DNA of 64,000 nt from Nemertoderma westbladi. Lineage: Eukaryota > Xenacoelomorpha > Nemertodermatida > Nemertodermatidae. Below are positions 34,178 to 45,200 of the stretch, in pieces; the first letter of the stretch is position 1; each line of letters begins with the position of its first letter. The position numbers and the translations under genes were made by a program. Under the pieces are notes generated by a model. The model made no database searches. It had not been told where the DNA came from and worked only from the letters and a program-made list of their open reading frames with translations. The DNA lies in the NCBI GenBank assembly GCA_032718475.1, contig JAUCBJ010008710.1, forward strand, positions 19,383-83,382. Reading direction: 5' to 3'.

Positions 34178-35664
34178 TCAGGAACCGAGAGGTTCATTAC
34201 TGTAAGAATTGTTGGCTGATTGACTGGCTGACTGGCTAATCTATAGCCAAAACTACTCTAACGATTTTGATGAAATTTTCACAGCGGCTGGATACCGCGA
34301 TTCTAAGGTCCCTGGTATGTTCCGCTATTTCGTCCATGAGCCGTGGGCTCGAAAAATAGACATAAACGAAAAAACGCCATAGGCGCAATGGTAAAATAAC
34401 ACCAATAACAGCTGGTGTCGTGATGAAAAATGGCTTATGTAATGGATTTCTACACAAGGCTTAGTATAAATCGATGAGGTTGCCAAGATTATTGTACTCA
34501 GTACACCCATACTGTTTGTTTAGGCCCTGTCAAAGCAAATATAAACTGGTTGGTTTAGTTTGAAATCTATTATTGCCTCAGCTGAATAACTCTTCCCAAT
34601 GCATTCTAGTTGAGTATCCAAGTTTCTCCCTCTGCTAATGTAAGCTGAATGACGGTTTAGTATGCAGTAGTGTGTTGGCTACATTAATGCCAACATTATT
34701 GCAAAATGTTTTATTGTTGGATTACTCTGTCAGTCTCCCCTTCAGAACATTGTATAGGGAATTTACTTTAGTTTACTCTACTGTGCCATTCAGCTGAATG
34801 GATTTGAGCGATTGCCAAGTTACAGAGTTGGATCATTCTCTGACCATAGGCAAAGACATCAAATCTTTTTAAAAAGATACTTTTTCCATGTTTTTTTTTC
34901 TGACCAAAAATTTCAAAAAAAAATTTTTGTAGCCAGTACTGCCAATCGATTCGCCATCAAAAATAACGCAAAAAATTTTTTTTGCAAAATTTTAAATTAC
35001 TGTAAATTTTTGGCGACTGGGGGGGGGTCAATTTTTTTCGATCCGCTATAACTCCGGAACGCTTTGTCCAAATTCGATGGGGTTTTTATTTTTCAACTTA
35101 ATTCGACGTCCTCTTTAGGCCTATCCATTTTTCGAAACCCCAAACAGCACCGTTCAAAAATTAATTTTTTCTAGTTCTAGAATTTTACAAATTTCAAAAA
35201 AGTTGCAGTATTTTATTAATGCCTTTACGGAATTTGATAGCGTTTTTGATTTTTATATTAAACGCAATATCCTGAATCTCACTAGCCTAGTTTCGCGTCA
35301 CCAATGCCAATACTTTATACTTTTTGAGGAAAATTTTTCTAGAATAATTTTTATTTAATTACATTTATCGCGATTTCTTATTACTGGTTGCACATGAATT
35401 GATGGAGTTTTCAATTTATTAACTAAACACGATATCGCGCATCGCACCAGCGTGGTTTCGAAATTCCAAAACGAGGTCTTCACTAGTTGCATGTCGTTTT
35501 TGTTCTAGAATTGAGCAACTAATAATTGATTGAATTTATTAATAATTATTGTATGAAATATGATTGTATTTTTACATAATGATTAGTTCTATATTTATTC
35601 TCGTTGTCTCTTTTATTTAAAATAAAAAGTCGGTTCCTTATCGGGCCGCTAGGCCCGTCACTAG
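34178..35664 (+). mobile_element. Helentron-like unit 2 (beta ends)
   Basis: Begins right after CTAG of unit 1. 5' repeat AGGAACCGA (34180-34188) in hairpin GAACC-gaga-GGTTC, then the same ACTGTAAGAATTG and GACTGGCT microsatellite as unit 1. The 3' end has TCGGTTCCT (35630-35638), hairpin CGGGCC-gcta-GGCCCG (35642-35657), and CTAG (35661-35664). The interior is homologous to unit 1 (for example CTAACGATTTTGATGAAATT). The ends differ from unit 1 but match each other. Confidence 0.75.
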
Positions 35665-35703
35665 TTAGGAACCGAGAGGTTCATTACTGTAAGAATTGCT
35701 CGA

Positions 35704-35742
<39 letters not shown>

Positions 35743-37993
35743 TGACTGATCTACAGCCAAAACTACTCTAACGATTTTGATGAAATTTTCACAGCGGCTG
35801 GCTGACCTGATTCTAAGGTCCCTGGCATGATCGGCTACTCCGTCCATAGCCTCTGGGCTCGAAAAATAGAGATAAACGAAAAAACGCCATAGGCGCAATG
35901 GTAAAATAACACCAATGACAGCTGGTGTCCTGATGAAAAATGGCTTATGTAATGCATTTCTACACAAGGCTTAGTAATAAATCGATGAGGTTGCCAAGAT
36001 TATTATACTTAGTACACCCATACTGTTTGTTTAGGCCCTACCAACCACTCTCTGCAAAGCAAACATTAACTCGTTGGTTTAGTTTGAAATCTAGTATTGC
36101 CTCAGCTGAATAACTCTTCCCAATGCATTCTAGGGGAGTATAAAAGTTTCTCCCTCTGCTAATGTAAGCTGAATGACTTAAGTACACAGTGTGTTGGCTA
36201 CATTAATGCCAACAATATTGCAAAATGTTTTATTGTTGGATTACTCTCTGTCAGTCTCCCCTTCAGAACATTGTATAGGGAATTTACTTTAGTTTACTCT
36301 ACTGTGCTATTCAGCTGAATGGATTTGAGCGATTGCCAAGTTACAGAGTTGGATCATTCTCTGACCATAGGCAAAAGACATCAAATGTTTTTAAAAAGAT
36401 ACTTTTTCCATGTTTTTTTTTTCTGACCAAAAATTTCAAAAAAAAATTTTTCGTAGCCAGTACTGCCAATCGATTCGCCATCAAAAATAACGCAAAAAAT
36501 TTTTTTTGCAAAATTTTAAATTACTGTAAATTTTTGGCGACTGGGGGGGTCAATTTTTTTCGATCCGCTATAACTCCGGAATGCTTTGTCCAAATTCGAT
36601 GGGGTTTTTATTTTTCAATTTAATTCGATGTCCTCTTTCAGCCTATCCATGTTTCGAAACCCCAAACAGCGCCGTTCAAAATTTAATTTTTTCTAGATTC
36701 TAGAATTTTACAAATTTCAAAAAAGTTGCGGTATTTTATTAACGCCTTTACAGAATTCGATAGCGATCAACTTAATTCGATGTCCTCTTTCAGCCTATCC
36801 ATGTTTCGAAACCCCAAACAGCGCCGTTCAAAAATTATTTTTTTCTAGTTCTAGAATTTTACAAATTTCAAAAAAGTTGCAGTATTTTCATTAACACCTT
36901 TATGGAATTCGATAGCGTTTTCGATTTTTATATTAAACGCAATATCCTGAATCTCACTAGCCTAGTTTCGCGTCACCAATGCCAAGACTTCATACTTTTT
37001 GAGGAAAATTTTTCTAGAATAATTTTTATTTAATTACATTTATCGCGATTTCTTATTACTGGTTGCACATGAATTGATGGATTTTTCAATTTATTAACTA
37101 AACACGATATCGCGCATCGCACCAGCGTGGTTTCGAAATTCCAAAACGAGGTCTTCACCCGAATGGAGCCGAGTTGAGCCCAATCAAGCCGAGCAAGCCA
37201 GACTGAGCCGAGTCAAGCCCAATCGAGTCGAGTCGAGCCCAATAGAGCCGAGTTGAGCCCAATCAATCCTAGTCGAGCCCAATTGAGCGGGACCAAGCCA
37301 AATCGAGCCCAATCGTGCCAGACTGGGCCAATTTGAGCCAAATCGAGCCGAGTCAAGCCCAATCAATCCCAATCAATTGAGTCGAATCGAGCCCAATTGA
37401 GCCAAGTCGAGCCGGACCGAGCCGAGTCAAACCCAATCGAGCCGATTGAGCCGAATAAAGCTGAGTCGACTCAGACCGAGCCGAGCAGAACCCAATCGAG
37501 CCGAGTTGAGCCGTGTCACGCCAAATTGAGCCGGACTGAGTCGAGTCGAGACCAATCAAGCCGAGTCGAGCCCAATCGAGCTGAGTCGAGCCGGACAGAA
37601 CCGAGTTGAGCATAATCAAGCCGAGTCGAGCCAGACTGAGCCGAGTTAAGCCCAATCGAATCGAGTCAAGCTCAATAGAGCCGAGTCGAGCCCAATCAAG
37701 CCTATTTGAGCCCAATTGAGCCAAGTTGAGCCAAATCGAGCCGAGTCAACCCCAATCAATCCCAATCGAGCCGATTCGAGCCCAACCGAGCTGAGTCGAG
37801 ACGAATCGAGCCGATTGAGCTGAGTCGAGTCGAGCCCAATCAAGCCGAGTCGAGCCCAATCGAGCCAAACCGAGCCGATCAAGCCAAGTCGAACTGAATC
37901 GGGCCCAATCATGCCAGACCGAGCCGAGCTCGTTGTCTCTTTTATTTGAAATGAAAAGTCGGTTCCTTATCGGGCCGCTAGGCCCGTCACTAG
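35665..37993 (+). mobile_element. Helentron-like unit 3 (beta ends) with inserted minisatellite
   Basis: Begins right after CTAG of unit 2 with TTAGGAACCGA (repeat at 35667-35675) and a (GGCT)n tract. Ends TCGGTTCCT (37959-37967), hairpin CGGGCC-gcta-GGCCCG (37971-37986), CTAG (37990-37993), then T. It is about 90 percent or more like unit 2 by eye. It has an internal duplication of about 150 bp (36618 and 36768) and a 770-bp minisatellite replacing the segment after GAGGTCTTCAC. Confidence 0.75.
37159..37928 (+). repeat. Pentamer-based minisatellite (GAGCC/GAGTC/CAATC)n
   Basis: 770 bp built from the 5-mers GAGCC, GAGTC and CAATC in near 20-bp higher-order units such as GAGCCGAGTCGAGCCCAATC. 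Several frames stay open on both strands, giving Leu/Gly/Ser/Ala or Glu/Pro/Ser/Arg repeats; these are not genes. It starts and stops sharply inside unit 3. Confidence 0.9.
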
Positions 37994-38869
37994 TACAGCA
38001 GATAATTGGTTTTACATGCTGGGGCGGCATAAGCTAAGAGCCATTACACATGCTATGCCATTACTTTGTTAGTGGTCTGTCGCTGTCGGCACCCCAAGCT
38101 AATAATATACAGCAAATAGCACTGAGACCGCTGACTCCTATGACATAATTTGTTGTGACTCGAATCAATTATTTCTCCTTACAAGGAGGCAACGTATTTC
38201 CCACTTGTGGCCAGCCAGAAGGCCACAATGTCAACTGATATAATAATACCAAGGGATATTCTTATATTACCCCCCCCCCCCCCCCCCCCCCCCCTTTAGA
38301 AAAATGCTTTTGTTTGAGAAAATTTGGAATGTGGATCTTTAATATATATAGGCCTATATATTATTTTTTTTCTCATTTCACGTGGAAAGTATTTCAGTCA
38401 GTATGCTTTCATATGGCCTCCCCCTCGGTACGCTAGTACCCCCCCCCCCCCCCCCCATTCTAATGTATTGTAGCCATCCACCCAACACATTGCGTAACTC
38501 AGAATTAAACTCCACACAGCCCCTACCCGCCCTTGCTTTCATTACCACCACACCGCCAAGTGGAGATTCAATTGCGGCTGTTATTTTCTGATAATCGCTG
38601 TAAATTATTATAACCTAGGCTTTAACTGGTTTAAATAACGGCTATAGCTTACAAACCTATGGTATGATATGGAAGTGGTGTCCTATGTGCTCTGCAGACA
38701 TCCTACAGAGCACATGGAGCATTACACACACAGAGAGCAGAGAGAGAGAGAGAGAGAGAGAGTTAGGGCTGCTTGATTGACACACAGCTCAGTGGGAGTC
38801 TAGACTTTGAAGTGCAGCGCCTTTGGTAGAACTCAATGGCAGGATTTATAAGCCTGATACATTTCAATA
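37994..38869. other. Right arm of X, low complexity
   Basis: Non-coding. Contains poly-C of 25 (38270-38294) and 18 (38439-38456) and a (GA)n run near 38733-38761. The plus-strand ORF at 38382 crosses a homopolymer and is not supported. Confidence 0.6.
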
Positions 38870-38948
38870 TTTGATCAAACTTTGATCAATGTTTGATCAA
38901 AGTTTGATCAATGTTTGATCAAAGGAATGCTTTTTGAGAGCGGGACTG
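38870..38948 (-). repeat. Right terminal inverted repeat of X
   Basis: Perfect inverse of 32271-32349, ending GAGAGCGGGACTG and followed by the TA duplication at 38949-38950. Confidence 0.95.
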
Positions 38949-38950
38949 TA

Positions 38951-40035
38951 TACGTGTTTTAGCGGACATGGTAAGGCAAAAAACCCGCAATACGGCAAAT
39001 ACTTTTACACAGCTTAGCCGTGATGATTCAGATTACGACATCTAACAGCTGGTTGCTTAAATGGAAACAGCCATTGGACGCATGGTTCTTTGTTTGGCTT
39101 CAGCCAATCAGAGCGATTCTCTCTGTCGATGTGGAGCTTTGAGCCGATCATACTGGGATTGTTCAGTCTTACAGTTTTTTACTGATACTTTGTTGTTATT
39201 GCTGTCTAAGCCAGAAACAACGGCTCTAGAAAGAAACATTAGTAGGCTTAAGATTATAGAGCGTATGACTGTTATCGGTTCATAACAACTCACATATCGG
39301 TCCATATCAGTGCATATCATATCTTAACCTACCGTCTTAATGTTTTTACTGTTGTCATATCTTATATCAGTGGATTGAATATTATTTGGAGAACATTTAT
39401 AAAGAACCCAAATTTCCCAATTTTCTTGATACACTACAGGTTAGAGAGGCGGGTTATATATATAGCGATTGCGACTTGTATTATTGTGGTGTGTATTGAA
39501 TTTAATGCTATTTGATAAGCCCTACATGAGTACGTTGCTATTCTCTTTATATATGATAAAATTCATTGACGGTCGGCAAATTAGTGAGCAGTGTTGTGTG
39601 TTACCGGTAGTGTGCATGATTGTGGCTGATAACTAAGCATTTCCTAAAGAATGCGCCTCATACGTGAATCATAAGCCTTACCGACTTACCGTTGTGATTA
39701 GTATAAGTCATATCTCTGTTTACTTAGATAGAGCGCCACGTCCAAAAGGAACTGTTAATATTTCCCGAAAGTGAATAATATTAGTCAGAAATTAATTATT
39801 AACGATCAATCGAATAATACAATACAATAAGCTTCACTGCAATAATAATCTAAGCCGACAGAATCCAGTCTCCCGGGATTATCCAGCGGGTGAATGGACG
39901 CGCACTAGGCTGGCTTCTGCTAATGTTGTGTTTATAGGTATTAAATATTTGTCTTCTTCTAAAGTATATTTATAAACCAAAAGACATATAAATTTTGGCA
40001 GGTTAAACTGCTAAAGGTCTTCAAAAGCGCGTACA
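38951..40035 (+). repeat. Element Y left LTR, second part
   Basis: 1,085 bp equal in length to 49624-50708, with one difference noticed (39440). Ends GCGCGTACA. Diverged homologue of the right part of the solo LTR (to 9810). The small ORFs here and in the right LTR are duplicates of each other and carry no known domain. Confidence 0.93.
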
Positions 40036-42296
40036 ATAACAGTCATTGACTTTATTGCAGTAAGCAATAAAGTTGAAAGTACCAGTCAACCGGTAAACCT
40101 GAACCGGTACTTCTGTAGGTCAGTAGGCCCAACTGCCAGAACCGGTACTGCCGTAGGTCCGTAGGTCCAACTGCCAGAACCGGTACTTCTGTAGGTCTGT
40201 AGGCCCAACTGTCCTAACCGGTACTTCCAGTATAAGTACATTAGTATTATTTCGATTGTGATCTATTGTATATTGTAGGCTGCCAGGGGAATAGGGATTG
40301 ATCACCCCTCATTCTTTTGTATAGTTTACTTATTTCTGTCAGTTTTATTTACATGTAAGTTAATATTGAGCTGAAGACGTGTAAGTCTGCTCAGATTGTT
40401 CAGATAATTGTAGGCGGACTGTTGTCAGATTGTTGTTGGGTTTGGAGAGATTACGGCGTGTGTAGAGTTTGTCTGATAGAGTGCCGTTAGTAAGTTGGGG
40501 CAGCCATATGCTGCAAGGTCAATCCCCTCTTAAAGAATAAGTCGTACTACCGTGTTAGAACGCATACTAACTAACTATTTCAGAATCTGCATATACTGTA
40601 GTTTATTTAGGCTTGATCGTAGTCTGCCAGCGTTTTAGCCTGTGTTTGTTTGTGTGGTCTGTTCAGGTACCGTAATAGTTATTACTCAGATATTTTGTAG
40701 GCTGGATTGTTGTCTAGCTATTATTAGGTCTGAAGAGATTGCTGTGTGTGTAGAGTTTGTCTGATAAAGCTCCGTTAGTAAGTTGGGGCAGCCATAGCGG
40801 TAAGGTCAATCCCCTCTTAAAGAATAAGTCGTACTACCGTGTTAGAACGCATACTAACTAACTATTTCAGAATCTACACGTATGGTAGTTTATTTAGGCT
40901 TGGTGGTAGTCTGCCAGCGTTTTGGTTTGTATTTGTTTGAGTATTCTGTACGGGTAGCGTAATATTTATTATTCAGAGTTTATGCGATTATTCGCAACAT
41001 TCATGTCCCCAAGTTTATTCCTACAGTAATTGTGTTTGTTACACATACCGTTATAGTTAAATTAACCCCGGTACTACACGGGCTGCTTGGCGTAGGTAAA
41101 GACTGGTGACTTTGTGCTTCGGTCACTCCAGCAGATGCCGTGGTTCTTTTAACTGTTCAAGTATATTTAACTACTGATTATTTGTTATACCAGTACTTGT
41201 ACCTAATTTAGGGTTTAGTGTACAGTGCTTTCCGAAGTAATTAGTGTGTAGGCAGTATATTTGTGTTGTAAAGTGGTTAATAGGCACGCTGGATCTGGTA
41301 GTCCGCGGTAATTAACTTCTAGGTAGGAACAATCCGTGATACATAACGTAGTACCTATAGCGATACGGTTATAGGTCGTCAGGCGGTGGTATTTTCCTAT
41401 CTGGACAACGCAGTGTATTTACTACTACTTATTATTTTCAAATACCATAGTACCCTGTCCATTGTAATAACCAGAATTCTAACCCTTTGTTAGGCTGGTT
41501 TGTAGACTTCCTGTAAAATTACCCTAAAAAAAATTCGTACGTAATATTTTGTTGTGTTTAATTAGAGAATTAATCTCACCCATATCGTAAGTAATTTGTA
41601 GTATTAAGTAACTTAGGTAAATTAGAATTATCAGTTTTAGTGTCAAATAAATAGCACTTCACTGAGAGCGCACAGCTTCTGTGTAGTGACCCCAGAAATA
41701 ATAACATTTATTTCAAATATTGACAAAACCCTTTTAAACGGGTATATAAATATTATAAATCAACTCAAACGATTTATAAATAGTAGGCCTGCCATACAAC
41801 AACTAGGTCTCAATATCAGTTGGATTGCTGCTTAAATAACGGTAATAAAGTAAGTTAAAGTAACCAAGTAACCCTAAAATATTCAGAAATTCAATTATTC
41901 TAAAATAATTGACATACCGGTATTTACCATAGGCTTATTATATTTATTTCTATAAATTTGAGCTGAAATCATACCGGTATTCTGTAATTAATTCTAGTAA
42001 TAATTATACTTATATATACTATAAGTGTCAGCTGTATACCGGTATTCACGATAGGCCTATTATATATTTATATATATTTGTGCTAAAATTATATACCGGT
42101 ACTCTGTGACAAATCTAGTCTGTAATAATACTTATATATATATTATAAGCATACCGGTATTCTAATATATTATATATATATCACGCTACACTGAGTAGCA
42201 GTATCGGTAATTAATTATTAGGCTAACAGTGATACTGAATTACTAGACTTGCTTTAACTGTAATATAGCAGTAGGCATTCGACTGTACAATCAAAC
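40036..42296 (+). repeat. Interior leader of Y / A-F family leader, non-coding
   Basis: Four parts. (1) A 46-bp-type minisatellite with ACCGGTACTTCTGTAGGTC, about 40090-40230, 3-4 copies. (2) A direct duplication of about 290 bp (from 40441 and from 40730) sharing AGTAAGTTGGGGCAGCCAT and GAACGCATACTAACTAACT. (3) From about 40576 on, homology to the element A leader. (4) A row of five TACCGGTA palindromes at 41915, 41972, 42037, 42094 and 42152. No clear TGG primer-binding site follows the left LTR, so the A/F sequence may be nested in Y rather than be its own interior. Confidence 0.6.
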
Positions 42297-45200
42297 ATGG
42301 CTGATACAAGGCAAACTCTGTCAGATAGTCTCCTAGAAACAACAGCCTGTTTCTCAGATCAAAGTGTAGAGAATCCCAGACCGAGGTCTGAAACCCCTCA
42401 TACTGTAAGAAGGGCAACCCCTGCAGTGGTTGTGTCAGAACCTAGGTTGGTAGAAAAGATTTCGCAATTTGCGAAGTTAGTGAAGCGCCGTTGGTCTGCC
42501 ATAGGCACTCGGGCCCAAGTCAAGCGGGATCAAGAAGAAGCTATAAAACAGCAGCAACCTCCTAGCCAAGAACCTAGTTCTCAGCGGCCCGATAGCTCCA
42601 GTAGTTCGGATACTGTTGAGCGGACGCCCGAACGCGGAGCGAAGATGGCGGATACGGTTTATGATGAGCGGCCAACCTATGAAGAATCAACCGACGCCAC
42701 TTCTTCTCAAGTGGAAAGTGAGGTGGAAAGCGAAGTGGAAAGTGAGGTGGAAAGCGAAGTGGAAAGCGAGGTGGAAAGCGAAGTGGAAAGCGAGGTGGAA
42801 AGCGAAGTGGAAAGCGAATTAACATCAGCAGAGAAGCCGCGAACTAGAGACGCTATCGACATTTATTTGTCCGACTATCAGCGATTCCTATGAGACGAAG
42901 AGTTGAGGAGACGGCTGTCTGGACTTTCCCCTAATAGTGAAGGAACCAAGCTTGTGTTGGACTCAATCGATGCCGAAATGTTAGCTGCAAACCAAGCTGA
43001 ATGTGATGAAAAACTCCGCCTCATTAGAGTCCGAGAAGAACAAGTAAAGAAAGAACGGATAGAGAAAAGAAGGGTGGCAGCAGCAGCGGCGGCAGAAGCA
43101 GAAGCCGAAAGAAAAGCAGCGGCGGCAGAAGCAGAAGCCGAAAGAAAAGCAGCAGTGGCAGAAGCAGAACGGAGAGCTTCTGAGGAGACTATCCAACTGG
43201 AGTTGGAAAATCTGCAAGAGACGCAAGACAGTATAAATAAACAGTTTACTGCTAATCAAATGCAGATGATGAGAAAATCTACTCCCAAGCGCCAGGGATA
43301 CACATCCTCGGAGGAAGGCGAGACCACCGATCCTGAAGGCGGAGGAAATAGATCTCGTCTAAGCAGGCGTAGAAAAACATCTCACCATCATAAACTGCCT
43401 GATTTGCCCCCAGCTGTCAGAAGACAACTAGCTAGCACAGACTTAGGTAATACAGAACCCACAGAACAAATTATTCAGGTCACAAGACTCCCTACAATAG
43501 TTGATGAGCCTGAAATAATTAGGCCTGTCGTTCCCAAAGTCACTCCTGTGCTAGAGACCCCTGTACTTCCAGAGCTTAACTATAAGTTCCCTTTACACAG
43601 TACTACACTGCCTGTACCCGGTGGAACAGTCCATGCAAACACCCCTGTCCTGAGCATTGAGAGAGGAATCAAAGATTTGTCTCCCGTCGTCCCGCGTCAG
43701 CCCGCTACAATGTTGGCGACTCCCGCTTCGGCGGTTGAGTGGGTAGAGGAGGGACGGCGGGGGATGAACCTCCTGCTCGGACAGATGCAGGAGACTGTCC
43801 ACCAGCTTAAGGGAACAGTAAGGGAAGGTAGGGCAGAGTTGCAAGAAGTGCAGCAAAGTATCGCGCTGGAACGCGACAAATTAGTCAATATACAAAAGGG
43901 CATACCAATACCCCCTGTAACATTGTATCAACCTGTTAGGTCTGAAGTATTACATGCGCAAGGTGTGGAGCCTACACGCATCTATACTGCTAGTGAAGTA
44001 GAAACCCCTATAGCAAACCCTATTAAGGGTGATTATAGACCTGTTATTAATGATATTCCTTATAGACCTGATAATGATCCGAGAAATTTATATACCGATA
44101 ATTCGATATTAAATAACACGATGGCCCAAGAAAGCTTTACGCGTCAGATGGCTAGAACAGAAGCCCGCCAAGCGGTCAAAGTGGGAGAGATCGTCAAATT
44201 CAATGGAGATGAGATGAAATGGTTACCTTTCAACGAATATTACAAAGATAGCATACAGAACTCTGTACTATCTAACGGAGAGAAACTTAGATTCCTCATC
44301 AAGTGCTTGGAAGGACCTCCCAAGTTAATGGCGTTAAAGTTTATTGGACATCCAGATGGATTAAGACAAGTTTGGGATACATTAAACATCAGGTATGGTA
44401 ACAAGGATAACATAGCTAAGTATTTGTATGCAAAATTAGTAGCCCCCCGACACTTCCTTAGTAGCGGGATTATAGAGTTTTCCGATGAAATTCAGGAAAT
44501 CTGTAGACAATTGGACTGGTTAGGTAAGTCTCATGAATATCAGAGTTCCATGGTTATTGGAGCCGTAGTCTCTACTTTACCAAAGGGTGGAGTATGTACG
44601 CGCTGGGACAAGAAAGTGTTGTACATGAATGAACAACAACGACGAAGCCCTACCATGGCTGATCTCATGTCCTTCTTAGATAGTGAAGTAAAATTACAAC
44701 TCATAAAGCAGTCCAGAGAGAAAACATCGGAAAATAAGGTAAGTGAGAAACCCGTTTCTAGGAGAAGGATAATACCAGTGTGTTATACTGACGACGGCGA
44801 AAGCCAAGCTTCTCAAGAAGAGGACAGCGGGAAAGACACAGCAAAATCTTACTATGACAACAAGACCTATAAAGACGTAAGTAAATACAAGTCTCGAACC
44901 AGTGACAGGAGAGAACAGGTAACAACAACTCCTCCTACGTCTCCTAAGAGAATTCACGGAAGAAAGCCCGAAGAAAGAACGAGAGTGCATAACGTTACCC
45001 AAGGTAAGGTGAGTAACATCAAACCAAAATGTGCGCTGTGCGACGGGCCCCACCGTTTGAGTGCGTGTGCTGAATTTCTAAAGAAATCCCTTGTAGACAG
45101 ATGTACAGTCCTGTGGAATAAGCGGTTATGCTATAATTGCCTCAGATCAGGACACCAACGGCGAACCTGTTACTCCGACATAAAGTGTGCAAAGTGTGGC

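Larger units (their letters stand above)
32271..38948. mobile_element. Non-autonomous TA-flanked DNA transposon X, 6.7 kb
   Basis: Sits in the left LTR of Y: the empty site CTGCTATATACGTG exists at 49616-49629. Its flanks are TA and TA. Both ends carry a 79-bp perfect inverted repeat starting CAGTCCCGCTCTC (32271-32349 and 38870-38948). TA duplication and CAGT ends fit the Tc1/mariner type. No transposase ORF is inside. The cargo is 33154-37993 (three Helentron-like units) plus non-coding arms. Most likely mobilised in trans. Confidence 0.9.

Noticed and set aside
37184-38030. Leu/Gly/Ser/Ala-rich and Glu/Pro/Ser-rich ORFs on both strands
   Set aside because: Translations of a pentamer minisatellite with few stop words in any frame.
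39061-39320. Identical 74- and 70-codon ORFs in both Y LTRs
   Set aside because: They are identical because the LTRs are duplicates. No domain is seen and the homologous solo LTR does not keep them.
40036-40060. Primer-binding site directly after the Y left LTR
   Set aside because: No TGG-initiated stretch is present, so no primer site could be assigned.
42903-42905. TTG as the start of the 1,186-codon F frame
   Set aside because: The real frame begins at ATG 42297; the break is a TGA at 42891 in the same frame.
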